Shown here: positions 18,969-27,269 of the stretch, piece by piece
How the letters are laid out: each line of letters begins with the position of its first letter
Position numbering within the stretch: the first letter of the stretch is position 1
Assembly (NCBI RefSeq): GCF_036237275.1
Contig: NZ_CP108352.1
Span: forward strand, 7,279,501-7,343,500
Reading direction: 5' to 3'
Length of the DNA stretch: 64,000 nt
From: Streptomyces sp. NBC_01353
GTDB lineage: Bacteria > Actinomycetota > Actinomycetes > Streptomycetales > Streptomycetaceae
Position numbers and translations under genes: made by a program
The notes under the pieces: model-generated
Told to the model about the DNA's origin: nothing
What the model saw: only the letters and a program-made list of their open reading frames with translations
Database searches by the model: none

Positions 18969-19652
18969 GTGACCGACACCGACATGCTGCCCGAGTCCTG
19001 GCGCGGCGTCCTCGGCGACGAGCTGCAGAAGCCGTACTTCAAGCAGCTCACCGAGTTCGTCGAGGAGGAGCGGGCGAAGGGGCCGGTCTACCCGCCGCGC
19101 GACGAGGTCTTCGCGGCCCTCGCCGCCACCCCGTACGACAAGGTGAAGGTCCTGGTCCTCGGCCAGGACCCGTACCACGGAGAAGGGCAGGGGCACGGCC
19201 TCTGCTTCTCCGTCCGGCCCGGTGTCAAGACCCCGCCGTCCCTCCGCAACATCTACAAGGAGATGAAGGAGGAGCTCGGGCACCCGGTGCCGGACAACGG
19301 CTATCTGATGCCGTGGGCCGAGCAGGGTGTGCTGCTGCTCAACGCGGTCCTCACCGTCCGCGCCGGCGAGGCGAACTCGCACAAGGGCCAGGGCTGGGAG
19401 AAGTTCACGGACGCGGTGATCTCCGCCGTGGCGTCCCGGCCGGACCCGGCCGTCTTCGTGCTGTGGGGGAACTACGCGCAGAAGAAGCTTCCCCTGATCG
19501 ACGAGGAGCGCCACGTGGTGGTGAAGGGCGCGCACCCCTCGCCCCTGTCGGCGAAGAAGTTCTTCGGTTCCCACCCCTTCACGCAGATCGACGACGCGAT
19601 CGCGGCCCAGGGTCACGAGGCGATCGACTGGCGCATCCCCGACCTGGGCTGA
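18969..19652 (+). CDS. ung: Uracil-DNA glycosylase, family 1
   Basis: 227 residues from a GTG with GGAGG 8 bases upstream. It removes uracil from DNA in base excision repair. All family-1 motifs are present: water-activating GQDPYH with Asp67, the FSV/PPSL segments, LLLN, and the DNA-intercalation loop HPSPLS with the catalytic His. Length is normal. It stands alone between the substrate-binding protein and a small hypothetical gene. Confidence 0.97.
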   Translation: MTDTDMLPESWRGVLGDELQKPYFKQLTEFVEEERAKGPVYPPRDEVFAALAATPYDKVKVLVLGQDPYHGEGQGHGLCFSVRPGVKTPPSLRNIYKEMKEELGHPVPDNGYLMPWAEQGVLLLNAVLTVRAGEANSHKGQGWEKFTDAVISAVASRPDPAVFVLWGNYAQKKLPLIDEERHVVVKGAHPSPLSAKKFFGSHPFTQIDDAIAAQGHEAIDWRIPDLG

Positions 19653-19790
19653 CGCCGCCGGGCCACTGTCCGGGTGGGCGTCTGAGCCCGCCCGGCTGAC
19701 AGGCCCCGGCCTGCGCCCGAGCCTGAGTCGGATCGGGGGTCGCTGCGGCTAGCGTCGGACCTCCTGGACACAGAGCGCGTGGAGGCCGTA

Positions 19791-20264
19791 GTGACCGAGC
19801 AGCAGCAGGTGTCGGATGACGGCGTCATGACCAGGATCGGTCAGGCGACGATGCTGCTCCACGGTGGGGACCGCGAGGAGGCACGCAACCGCTTCGGGGA
19901 CCTGTGGGCGCACATCGGTCCCGACGGCGACCCCCTGCACCGCTGCACCCTCGCGCACTACATGGCCGATGCGCAGGACGACCCGGACGTCGAGCTGGCC
20001 TGGGACCTGCGGGCCCTCCTGGCGGCCGAGGAGATCGGCGAGGAGCGGCTGGCCGAGCACGACTCCGCGGTCGCCCTGAGGGCGCTGTACCCCTCCCTCC
20101 ACCTCAACCTGGCCGCCGACTATCTGAAGCTGCAGCGGCCCGACGCGGCGCGGGTCCATCTGGACCGGGCCCGCGCGGCATCGGACGCACTGGACGACGA
20201 CGGATACGGCAACGGGGTGCGCGCCGCGATCGAGCGCCTGGAGGTACGGCTCCGCGCGCGATAG
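19791..20264 (+). CDS. Hypothetical TPR-like protein
   Basis: 157 residues, starting at the GTG 5 bases after GGAGG; an in-frame GTG at 19779 precedes that site and is rejected. The sequence is helical and Ala/Leu/Asp-rich, with repeats such as EEARNRFGDLW and RPDAARVHLDRAR that look like TPR helices. No catalytic motif or membrane segment. It converges with the lipoprotein gene 13 bases further on. Function unknown. Confidence 0.75.
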   Translation: MTEQQQVSDDGVMTRIGQATMLLHGGDREEARNRFGDLWAHIGPDGDPLHRCTLAHYMADAQDDPDVELAWDLRALLAAEEIGEERLAEHDSAVALRALYPSLHLNLAADYLKLQRPDAARVHLDRARAASDALDDDGYGNGVRAAIERLEVRLRAR

Positions 20265-20277
20265 CCCGGTGCCGGTC

Positions 20278-20724
20278 TCACTTCCCGTACGTACCGCGGC
20301 AGACCCTGGCCTGGTCGCTGCCGGGGTGCCAGCCTCCGTACTGCTCACCCAGCGCGCAGACGTCCGCCCGGGAGCGGGGCGGCTCGGGCGCGTCGGGGAC
20401 CTTCACGGCCGGTACGCGAGCGTGCTGGTGCGGTACGGACGGAGGCCGCTGCTTGCCCGTCGACGCCCCGGCCCCGACCTTTCCCTTCCCCTTGCGCTGC
20501 CCGGGGGTCGCGCGGGGCGACGGTGGCGGGGGCAGCGCCGCTTCCAGGGCCTCACGGGCCGGTCCCTCGACGATCTGCGGGGCCACGTCCACCTGCTCGG
20601 ACGGTCGGCTGACCTCCTTCGGCGGTTCGGGGGCCGGGGGCTGCGTCTCGACCGAGACGCAGCCGGAGAGGGCGGCGACGGCCATCCCGACCAGGATCAT
20701 CGCTGAGGTTCTCGTTCCATGCAC
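20278..20724 (-). CDS. Small Pro-rich lipoprotein
   Basis: 148 residues. The N-terminus is a lipoprotein signal ending in ALSGC with Cys22. The mature part is Pro/Glu-rich, then a basic Gly/Lys stretch (GQRKGKGK), ending in a segment with two Cys (DVCALGEQYGGWHP...ARVCRGTYGK) that could form a disulfide. The CALGEQYGGW-type ending recurs in small actinobacterial secreted proteins, but I cannot assign a role. Good codon bias supports it as real. Confidence 0.72.
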   Translation of the reverse strand: MHGTRTSAMILVGMAVAALSGCVSVETQPPAPEPPKEVSRPSEQVDVAPQIVEGPAREALEAALPPPPSPRATPGQRKGKGKVGAGASTGKQRPPSVPHQHARVPAVKVPDAPEPPRSRADVCALGEQYGGWHPGSDQARVCRGTYGK

Positions 20725-20862
20725 CCGCGCAACTCTGCTGCTCGATCGGTGATCTTCGCGCCCCTACCGACGGGGAATGCCCCGCACGAGTGATCACCGC
20801 GAACGGGGTGACGTGCGCCGTGGTGTCACGCCGCCCCGGTACGCGGTCGCCCTCGGGGCCTG

Positions 20863-21384
20863 TCAGTCGCCCGTGGCCCCGTCGATCCGCTCGCGCAGCA
20901 GGTCCGCGTGACCGTTGTGACGCGCGTACTCCTCGATCATGTGGGTGTAGATCCAGCGCAGGTTGAACGTCTCCCCGCTGTGGTGCTCACCCTTGGCCAG
21001 ATCGTCGAGGTGGTGCGCCGCGGCGAGCTCGCGGGCCCGTACGATCTCGCCCTGCCAGGTCGCGTACGCCTCGTCCCAGGTGTCCGCCCCGGTGAGGTGG
21101 AAGGCACGGTCGCGATCCTCCTCGGTGCTGTAGATCCGCCCGGGCCGCTCGCCGGCCAGCACCCGCCGGAACCAGCCGCGTTCCACCTCGGCCATGTGGC
21201 GGACCAGGCCGAGAAGGCTGAGGTTCGACGGGGGAGCGGAGGCGGTGCGCAGCTGCGGTTCGGCCAAGCCCTCGCATTTCAGGGCGAGCGTCCGGCGGTG
21301 GTAGTCCAGCCAGCCCTCGAGCATCTCGCGCTCGCCCGCGGTGGTCGACGGTTCGGTGCGTGCGGTGTGTTCCACGGAGGTCAT
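20863..21384 (-). CDS. DinB-like family protein (DUF664)
   Basis: 173 residues if started at MTSVEH; an ATG three codons upstream (21393) is equally possible, and neither has a strong ribosome binding site. Four-helix-bundle DinB/YfiT-like features: EMLEGWLDYHRRTLALKCEGL at the start, LLGLVRHMAEVERGWFRRVL with the first metal His, and WIYTHMIEEYARHNGHADLLRERIDG with the remaining His pair. Such proteins bind a divalent metal and include thiol transferases and many of unknown function. The long open frame upstream is a shadow. Confidence 0.88.
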   Translation of the reverse strand: MTSVEHTARTEPSTTAGEREMLEGWLDYHRRTLALKCEGLAEPQLRTASAPPSNLSLLGLVRHMAEVERGWFRRVLAGERPGRIYSTEEDRDRAFHLTGADTWDEAYATWQGEIVRARELAAAHHLDDLAKGEHHSGETFNLRWIYTHMIEEYARHNGHADLLRERIDGATGD

Positions 21385-21519
21385 ACCGGGCATCGTCGCC
21401 GATGGCCGCGGTGGGCGCCAGGGGATCCGGCGCGGTTCACCCGCCGAGCATTCCGCGCAACAACTCGTCGAACCCCACGCGCAGTTCGTCTCGGCTCGGT
21501 GCCGCACGAGACCTGGGGC

Positions 21520-21828
21520 CCACCCTGGGGCAGGGCGGCAACCATCGAGGACGCGATCGGCCTGGTCCACCACGCCCGCCCGGGACGTCGCCCGAGCCGG
21601 GCACTGGCCGCGTACACCGCCGACCGGCTGCCGCGCACCACGGCGATCGTCCGCAAGGCCGCCCGGACCGGCCGGCTCGCCCTCCTTGCCGCCCCGCCCG
21701 CCGTCGCCCAGCGCAACGCGCTCATCGCCGCCGTCTCCCGCTTCGGCCCCGGCCTCGTCCTGCGCGGCTTCGACGGCATCGCCGACCGGCGGCCGCCGTC
21801 GGCCGCCGACCGCGCGCGAGTAAGCTGA
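21520..21828 (+). pseudogene. Remnant of an FAD-dependent monooxygenase (C-terminal end only)
   Basis: Translation gives PTLGQGG in one frame (to about 21540) and, after a frame change, ATIEDAIGLVHHAR, ALAAYTADRLPRTTAIVR and GPGLVLRGFDGIADRRPP. These are the consecutive C-terminal landmarks of aromatic-ring/FAD monooxygenases (the NLGQGxxQAIEDA flavin loop and the following helices). The N-terminal 270 or so residues, including the dinucleotide-binding motif, are missing; upstream is the DinB gene start on the other strand. The break at 21540 and the lack of a start indicate a decayed gene left by a deletion. Confidence 0.75.
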
Positions 21829-21839
21829 CCAGCGCTTAC
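21820..21839. promoter_or_regulatory. Inverted repeat, candidate operator
   Basis: GTAAGC-N8-GCTTAC, overlapping the end of the monooxygenase remnant and 30 bases upstream of the oxidoreductase start. Size and half-site type resemble TetR-family operators. No TetR gene is in the neighbourhood. Confidence 0.4.
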
Positions 21840-21868
21840 GACAGATCACTCAGCGCTAGGGAGACCCC

Positions 21869-22774
21869 GTGAAGGTCGGCTGCATCGGACTCGGCGACAT
21901 CGCGCAGAAGGCATATCTCCCGGTCCTCGCCGCCCTCCCCGGGGTCGAACTCCATCTGCAGACACGGACGGAGGCCACCCTGGAGCGGGTCGCCGAGATC
22001 CACCACGTGCCGGCCGTGCGGCGCCACAGCGACCTCGACTCGCTGCTCTCCGCAGGCCTCGACGCCGCGTTCGTGCATGCGCCGACCGCCGCGCACGCCG
22101 AGATCGTCACCCGGCTCCTCCAGGCCGGGGTGGCGACCTATGTCGACAAGCCCCTGGCGTACGAGTACGCCGAATCCGAGCGGCTCGTGGAGCTCGCCGA
22201 GGACCGCGCGGTGAGCCTGGCCGTCGGCTTCAACCGCCGCCTGGCACCCGGCTATGCGCAGTGCCTGGACCACCCGCGCGAACTCATCCTCATGCAGAAG
22301 AACCGGCTCGGCCTGCCCGAGGACCCGCGCACCCTCGTCCTCGACGACTTCATCCACGTCGTCGACACCCTCCGCTTCCTTCTGCCGGGAGAGGTGGAGC
22401 ACACGGACGTACGGGCCCGGATCCGCGACGGACTCATGCACCACGTGGTGCTCCAGCTCTCCGGCGACGGATTCACCGCCATCGGGATGATGAACCGGAT
22501 GAACGGCTCCACCGAGGAGATCCTGGAGGTGTCGGGCCAGGACACCAAGCGTCAGGTCCTCAACCTCGCGGACGTCGTGGACCACAAGGGCCAGCCCACG
22601 ATCCGGCGACGCGGGGACTGGGTGCCGGTGGCCCGCCAGCGCGGCATCGAACAGGCCGTCCTCACCTTCCTCGACGCCGTACGAGCGGGCAAGCAGCTCA
22701 GCGCCCGGGACGCTCTTTCGACCCACGAGCTGTGCGAGCGCGTCGTGCGCGAGGCTCTGACGCAGGCCTCCTGA
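21869..22774 (+). CDS. Gfo/Idh/MocA-family oxidoreductase
   Basis: 301 residues from a GTG after AGGGAG. Rossmann motif GCIGLGDIAQKAYLP, then VDKPLAYEYAESERLV with the EKP-like (here DKP) signature in which Lys acts near the nicotinamide, and VGFNRRLAP. Family members oxidise or reduce sugars, inositols and related molecules with NAD(P). The last 77 bases overlap the 3' end of the convergent lnt gene. An inverted repeat precedes it. Confidence 0.9.
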   Translation: MKVGCIGLGDIAQKAYLPVLAALPGVELHLQTRTEATLERVAEIHHVPAVRRHSDLDSLLSAGLDAAFVHAPTAAHAEIVTRLLQAGVATYVDKPLAYEYAESERLVELAEDRAVSLAVGFNRRLAPGYAQCLDHPRELILMQKNRLGLPEDPRTLVLDDFIHVVDTLRFLLPGEVEHTDVRARIRDGLMHHVVLQLSGDGFTAIGMMNRMNGSTEEILEVSGQDTKRQVLNLADVVDHKGQPTIRRRGDWVPVARQRGIEQAVLTFLDAVRAGKQLSARDALSTHELCERVVREALTQAS

Positions 22775-24425
22775 GCGCGCCCATGCCCTCGGCGGCGCAC
22801 AGTGCGGCGAGGACGGTCAGGGCGCCGTACAGCGGCCAGTCGCCGAACTGCGCGTAGCCCGTGGTCGTCCGCGCGAGGGGCACGTCGTAGACGGCCGCCG
22901 CGCTGCGGTCGGTGTCCAGCGTCGTACCGATCCGGCGCCCGTCGGGGCCGTACACCGCGCTCACGCCGGTCAGCGTGGCGTGCACCATCGGACGGCCGGA
23001 CTCCGCCGCGCGCAGCGCCGCGAGCGAGGCGTGCTGGGCGGGCGCCCAGCTGTGCTGGAAGGTCGAGGTCGCCGACTGGGCGATCAGCACGTCCGCGCCG
23101 TCGCGGGTCAGGCGGCGTGACATGTCGGGGAAGGCCGACTCGAAACAGACCAGCGGACCGATCCGCAGTGCCGGGTCGGCTCCGTCGGCCGGAAGGCTCA
23201 TCACCACGGGCTCGGTGCCACGCCGCCGGTCCTCGCCCGCCGCCTTGCCGACCGACGTCACCCAGCCGAGGAACGGGCGGGCCGGGATGTACTCGCCGAA
23301 CGGCACGAGCCGCATCTTGTCGTAGCGGTCGCCGGTGGGGCCCTGCTCCCCGATCAGCACGGCGCTCTTGAAGATGCCCGGCCGGTCGGAACGGCGGGCG
23401 TCCACATTGACGAGGATCGGCGCGTCCACCGCACGGGAGAGGGCGGTCAACCGGGCGGCGAGGTCCGGACGGGTCGCCAGATCGGCGCCGACACTGCTCT
23501 CGCCCCAGACGACCAGATCCAGGTCCTTGCCGACCAGTTCACGCGTCAACTCCTCGCCCCGCGCGAACCGCCGCTCGGCGCCGCCGGATCCGTCGTACAC
23601 CCCCGGCTGTACGACGGCGATCCGCGCCGTCCCCTGCTCCCGAGGTGGCCCGGCACCCCACCAGACCACGCCCACGGTGAGCGCGCACACCACAAGTCCC
23701 ACCAGGGCCACCATTCGAACGGCGGCCGCCGACACCACGAGAAGCGCCACGGCCGTGTTGACCGCCACCACCAGCAGGGACACGAGCCAGACGCCACCGA
23801 CGGAGGCGAGCCGCAGCGCCGGCGCGACCTGCCACTGACTCGCGCCCAACAGACCCCAGGGCCCGCCCAAGGCCTCCCAGGAACGGACCAGTTCGATCAT
23901 CAGCCAGCCGGAGGGGACGACCAGGAGCGCGGCGGCGGCACGCGTACCTGACGGCCCGTCCCCGAGCATCGCCCGCACCAGCCACCCCCAGGGCACCCAC
24001 AACAGCCCGAGCAGCGCGGCCAGTACGAGAAGGAAGACGTGCAGGCTCGGCATGAGCCAGTGGTGCATGGCCACCATGAAGCCGATACCGCCCAGCCAGC
24101 CCTCCAGGGCGGCACGGCGCGCGGTGGGCGCGGTACGGAGCAGCAGCAGCCACGGGACGAGGGCGACGGAGGCGAACCACCAGAGGGCGGGCGCCGGGAA
24201 GGCGAGCGCGGGCAGGGCGCCCGCGACGACCGCGAGCGCGGCGCGGGCGGCGCCGTGCGGTGTCCGCGGCGTGCGGGACCGAGCGCCCTCGGACGGCCCG
24301 TCCCCTGCGGGGGCTCCGGCTCCCGTGCCTGCCCCGTCCTCGGCTGCCGCACGTGTCCGGCGCGGGCCCCGGGCACCGGGCCCGTGCTCCGCGCCGGTGC
24401 CGCGCCGACCGAACGCAATTCCCAC
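22698..24425 (-). CDS. lnt: Apolipoprotein N-acyltransferase
   Basis: 575 residues from a GTG after GGAGG. It adds the third acyl chain to lipoproteins at the membrane. After about 60 Gly/Ala/Arg-rich cytoplasmic residues come roughly seven hydrophobic segments (about 60-260), then the nitrilase-fold domain. The catalytic triad is visible: Glu in VVWGESSVG, Lys in YDKMRLVPFGEYIP, Cys in LVCFESAFPDMSRR. A final helix precedes an Arg-rich tail, whose coding sequence overlaps the convergent oxidoreductase gene. The window's lipoproteins are possible substrates. Confidence 0.95.
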   Translation of the reverse strand: MGIAFGRRGTGAEHGPGARGPRRTRAAAEDGAGTGAGAPAGDGPSEGARSRTPRTPHGAARAALAVVAGALPALAFPAPALWWFASVALVPWLLLLRTAPTARRAALEGWLGGIGFMVAMHHWLMPSLHVFLLVLAALLGLLWVPWGWLVRAMLGDGPSGTRAAAALLVVPSGWLMIELVRSWEALGGPWGLLGASQWQVAPALRLASVGGVWLVSLLVVAVNTAVALLVVSAAAVRMVALVGLVVCALTVGVVWWGAGPPREQGTARIAVVQPGVYDGSGGAERRFARGEELTRELVGKDLDLVVWGESSVGADLATRPDLAARLTALSRAVDAPILVNVDARRSDRPGIFKSAVLIGEQGPTGDRYDKMRLVPFGEYIPARPFLGWVTSVGKAAGEDRRRGTEPVVMSLPADGADPALRIGPLVCFESAFPDMSRRLTRDGADVLIAQSATSTFQHSWAPAQHASLAALRAAESGRPMVHATLTGVSAVYGPDGRRIGTTLDTDRSAAAVYDVPLARTTTGYAQFGDWPLYGALTVLAALCAAEGMGALRRPASEPRARRARTARGSKERPGR

Positions 24426-24479
24426 GCAGCGCCTCCAGGTGTCGCCTCCAGTGTGCGCCGCGCACCCCCCGCCCCGCCC

Positions 24480-24917
24480 CTAGGCGCGGCGCCACTTCTC
24501 CCGTACGACGACCGAGTGGAGCCGCCAGCCGGCGTCCGTCCGGAGCAGGGAGAACGTGTAACGGCCGCCACAGACGAAGTCCTCGCCCGACTCGAAGCGC
24601 ATCGGGTTCACATAGTCGGCCCGGACCTCGGCCGAGTCCCCCGGGTAGCCGCCGAGATCCTGAATGGTCACCCGGCGGTTCACGATCAGGTGCTGCCGTA
24701 CCGGGAAGAGCCGCATCGTCTCCTCGAGCCAGTCGGCGACCTCGGCCGCCGGGCCCTCGACACCGCCGGAATCGCGGTAGTCGGCCCTGCCGTCGCGCGT
24801 GAACAGCGCCCGGTAGCCCGTCCAGTCGGAGTCGTCCACGGCCACCGCGTACCCGGTGACGAGGTCGTCGATGGCAAGCCGGTCCATCACGGTCGCGAGA
24901 TCCACGCGCTGCGTCAT
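24480..24917 (-). CDS. SnoaL-like / NTF2-fold protein
   Basis: 145 residues starting at MTQRVDLA; an upstream TTG in frame is less likely. The sequence fits the SnoaL_4 / ring-hydroxylating-dioxygenase beta-like cone fold: AIDDLVTGYAVAVDDSDWTGYRALF, ADYRDSGGVEG and a late CGGRYTFSLLRTDAGWRLHSVVVREKW. The RYTF and GWRLH elements match the family. Its role could be isomerase, cyclase or binding protein. It is divergent from the flavin reductase-like gene 83 bases away. Confidence 0.85.
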   Translation of the reverse strand: MTQRVDLATVMDRLAIDDLVTGYAVAVDDSDWTGYRALFTRDGRADYRDSGGVEGPAAEVADWLEETMRLFPVRQHLIVNRRVTIQDLGGYPGDSAEVRADYVNPMRFESGEDFVCGGRYTFSLLRTDAGWRLHSVVVREKWRRA

Positions 24918-25000
24918 CGGCACAGTGTCGGGCAGGGGGAGGCGCGGGGCCAAGAGCCGTGCGGCGAGGGCGTGGTCGGATACCGGTCATACTTTGCGTC

Positions 25001-25600
25001 ATGCGCATCGACATCGATCCCGCCCTGAGCGACCGGAACACCTTCTACCGGCTGCTCACCGCCACCGTCGTGCCCCGGCCGATCGCCTGGATCTCCACGA
25101 CCTCGGCCGACGGGACCGACAATCTGGCCCCGCACTCCTTCTTCACGATCTCGTCGGTCACTCCGCCGGTGGTCCAGTTCACCTCGGTGGGCCGCAAGGA
25201 CTCGCTGCGCAACATCGAGGACACCGGGGCCTTCGTGGTGAACTTCGCGCCCGAGCCGCTCTTCGAACAGATCAACGCCACGGCGACGGACTTTCCGCGC
25301 GGGGTGAGCGAGTTCGACGCCTGTGGCGTGGAACGCGAGCCGAGCCTGCGGGTCAAGCCGCCGCGGGTGGCACACGCGCCGGTGGCGCTGGAGTGCGAGC
25401 TGCACAGCACCCTGCGGATCGGGGACTCGACCGTCGTCTTCGGACGGGTGGTGCACGCGGCCGTGGACGAGTCCGTGATGGTGGACGGCCACCCCGAGAT
25501 CACGCTCATGCGCCCGCTCACCCGGCTCGGCCGGAACGAATGGGGGACGCTCGGCGGGATCCAGGAGATCGCCCGGGTCCCGTACGACTCCCAGGCCTGA
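25001..25600 (+). CDS. Flavin reductase-like FMN-binding protein (DIM6/NTAB)
   Basis: 199 residues. The split-barrel flavin reductase fold is recognisable from FYRLLTATVVPRPIAWISTTSADGTDNLAPHSFFTIS and FVVNFAPEPLFEQINATATDFP. PRPIAW and the NxAPxSF motif form the FMN phosphate site. It probably binds FMN and may serve as an oxidoreductase or as partner of an oxygenase. The ATG lies a few bases after TACTTT, so the transcript may be nearly leaderless. Confidence 0.9.
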   Translation: MRIDIDPALSDRNTFYRLLTATVVPRPIAWISTTSADGTDNLAPHSFFTISSVTPPVVQFTSVGRKDSLRNIEDTGAFVVNFAPEPLFEQINATATDFPRGVSEFDACGVEREPSLRVKPPRVAHAPVALECELHSTLRIGDSTVVFGRVVHAAVDESVMVDGHPEITLMRPLTRLGRNEWGTLGGIQEIARVPYDSQA

Positions 25601-25622
25601 CGAGCGCGGTGCGCGGCGCCTG

Positions 25623-25838
25623 CTAGGCGGCCTCCCACCGGTGGGGACGGCCGCCGCGCCACTCCACCAGATGCGGATCGTCGAGGATCATGTCGGCGTC
25701 CTCGAGTCCGGCTCGGCGCAGGAACTCGACGAGGTCGGTGTCGTTGTGCGCAAGGCCCACGATTTGCCCGCGGACGGTGACGCGCCGCCCGCCGTCGGGG
25801 GAGGGGCGGTGGATGACGATGGGTGCTTGCCAGGCCAT
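25623..25838 (-). CDS. Small conserved hypothetical protein
   Basis: 71 residues starting at MAWQAPIV; longer in-frame starts give an atypical basic N-terminus. It contains GGRRVTVRGQIVGLAHNDTDLVEFLRRAGL and ends with VEWRGGRPHRWEAA. Codon bias is coding-like. The pattern (short beta part, then one helix) does not tell the function. Confidence 0.6.
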   Translation of the reverse strand: MAWQAPIVIHRPSPDGGRRVTVRGQIVGLAHNDTDLVEFLRRAGLEDADMILDDPHLVEWRGGRPHRWEAA

Positions 25839-25970
25839 GGTTCCAGGGTGCGACGAGCCCCCGGATCCCGCCCGGCGGATCCTGCCGGGCGGTGGAGAGG
25901 TCCGGTCCACACGCCCGCCGCAGACCGTCGATCAACACCAGGCCGGTTCACGCCAGGTCCGTTCACATGC

Positions 25971-26018
25971 CCGTTTCACAGGCCGTTTCACAGGCCGTTT
26001 CACAGGCCGTTTCACAGA
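25971..26018. repeat. Four tandem copies of a 12-base unit
   Basis: The unit CCGTTTCACAGG occurs at 25971, 25983, 25995 and 26007 (last copy ends GA instead of GG). Degenerate GTTCAC copies lie on both sides. The core GTTTCAC suggests either slippage or an array of binding half-sites at one-turn spacing. There are no variable spacers, so it is not a CRISPR. Confidence 0.85.
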
Positions 26019-26212
26019 GCTGGTTCACTCGGGGTGTGAACGGAACGCGTCGACAGGGGGCGCGCACACGCTCGCCGCTCTCCCCTCCCGGCGGGAGGAT
26101 CGTCGCGTCCCTTCGGTAGGGGCGCACCAGAGAAGAGTCCCCGGAAAACCCCCCGAGTCCGGCGACCCGTCCCGATCGGCGCGCGGAACCCGGTCCCCAC
26201 CCGAACGGACAT

Positions 26213-26266
26213 GAGCCCGTCCGCGCGCCGGCGGTCGATCGACCGCCGACGCCCGCGGACGGGCTC
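26213..26266 (-). terminator. Large compound hairpin downstream of uppP
   Basis: A perfect 13-bp outer stem (26213-26225 with 26254-26266) encloses an 18-base perfect palindrome (26230-26247). It lies 22 bases beyond the uppP stop and is the likely terminator, usable in either direction. Confidence 0.8.
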
Positions 26267-26287
26267 CGGCCTGTGCGAGACCTGAGG

Positions 26288-27160
26288 TCAGTGGCCGGAC
26301 TCGCCCGCATGGGGGCTCAGGACGTCCGTGCCGATGAGGATGAACAGGACGATGCCGAGCAGGATCCGGTAGATCACGAACGGCATGAAGCTCTTGGTCG
26401 TGATGAACTTCATGAACCAGGCGATCACCGCGTATCCGACGGCGAACGCGATGATCGTCGCGAAGATCGTCGGACCCCAGGACACATGGCCCTCGCCGGC
26501 GTCCTTCAGCTCGTAGGCGCCCGAGGCGAGCACCGCCGGGATGGCCAGCAGGAACGAGTACCGGGCCGCAGCCTCGCGGGTGTAGCCCATGAGCAGACCG
26601 CCGGAGATCGTCGCGCCGGAGCGGGAGACGCCGGGGATCAGGGCCATCGCCTGGCAGATGCCGAAGATCAGGCCGTCCTTCACTCCGAGGTCCTTGAGCG
26701 TCTTGCGCTCGCGGACGACGCGGTGCCGCCCGCCGATCTCGTCGCGGGCGGCGAGACGGTCCGCGACGCCGAGGACGATGCCCATCACGATGAGGGTCGT
26801 GGCGATCAGCCGCAGATCACGGAACGGGCCCTCGATCTGGTCCTTGAGCGTCACACCCAGCACGCCGATCGGGATCGAGCCGACGATGACCAGCCAGCCC
26901 ATCTGGGCGTCGTGGTCGCTGCGCATGGACTTGTCCCGCAGCGAGCGGAACCAGGCGGAGACGATCCGCGCGATGTCCTTGCGGAAGTAGATCAGGACGG
27001 CCGTCTCCGTGCCGATCTGGGTGATCGCGGTGAAGGCCGCGCCGGGGTCCTCCCAGCCGGCGAAGGCGGCGGTGAGGCGGAGGTGCGCGCTGGAGGAGAT
27101 GGGAAGGAACTCCGTCAGCCCCTGGACGAGTCCGAGGATGAATGATTCGAACCAACTCAT
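26288..27160 (-). CDS. uppP: Undecaprenyl-diphosphatase
   Basis: 290 residues, an integral membrane protein with about eight helices. It recycles the undecaprenyl carrier for cell-wall synthesis by removing one phosphate, and gives bacitracin tolerance. Signature motifs are present: GLVQGLTEFLPISSSAH (Glu-rich active site) and the phosphate-binding PGVSRSGATISGGL. Ends in a short His/Glu tail. Isolated gene with its own terminator. Confidence 0.96.
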   Translation of the reverse strand: MSWFESFILGLVQGLTEFLPISSSAHLRLTAAFAGWEDPGAAFTAITQIGTETAVLIYFRKDIARIVSAWFRSLRDKSMRSDHDAQMGWLVIVGSIPIGVLGVTLKDQIEGPFRDLRLIATTLIVMGIVLGVADRLAARDEIGGRHRVVRERKTLKDLGVKDGLIFGICQAMALIPGVSRSGATISGGLLMGYTREAAARYSFLLAIPAVLASGAYELKDAGEGHVSWGPTIFATIIAFAVGYAVIAWFMKFITTKSFMPFVIYRILLGIVLFILIGTDVLSPHAGESGH

Positions 27161-27269
27161 GGGGCTAGGGCCGTCCCGAATGTGCTCGTGCGGTCAGAAA
27201 GGGCGGTCGGATCGGAGATCGACCGCCGGTCGTTGCGCAGCGTACCGTCCCTGGATGAAGGCCCCGATC

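Larger units (their letters stand above)
25839..26287. other. 449-base non-coding stretch with tandem repeats and a terminator
   Basis: No gene is supported: the open frames here are low-complexity artefacts. It contains a 12-base tandem repeat (25971-26018) and a large compound hairpin (26213-26266) next to the uppP stop. Confidence 0.6.

Noticed and set aside
21341-21872. An intact gene in place of the monooxygenase remnant
   Set aside because: The recognisable segments are in two frames and there is no start region for the rest of the domain.
25971-26018. CRISPR array
   Set aside because: The repeats are 12 bases, directly adjacent, without spacers and without cas genes.
25690-26310. Frames across the 12-base tandem repeat
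   Set aside because: The translations are low-complexity (VSQAVSQ, CETACET types) and exist in several frames, as expected from a non-coding repeat.
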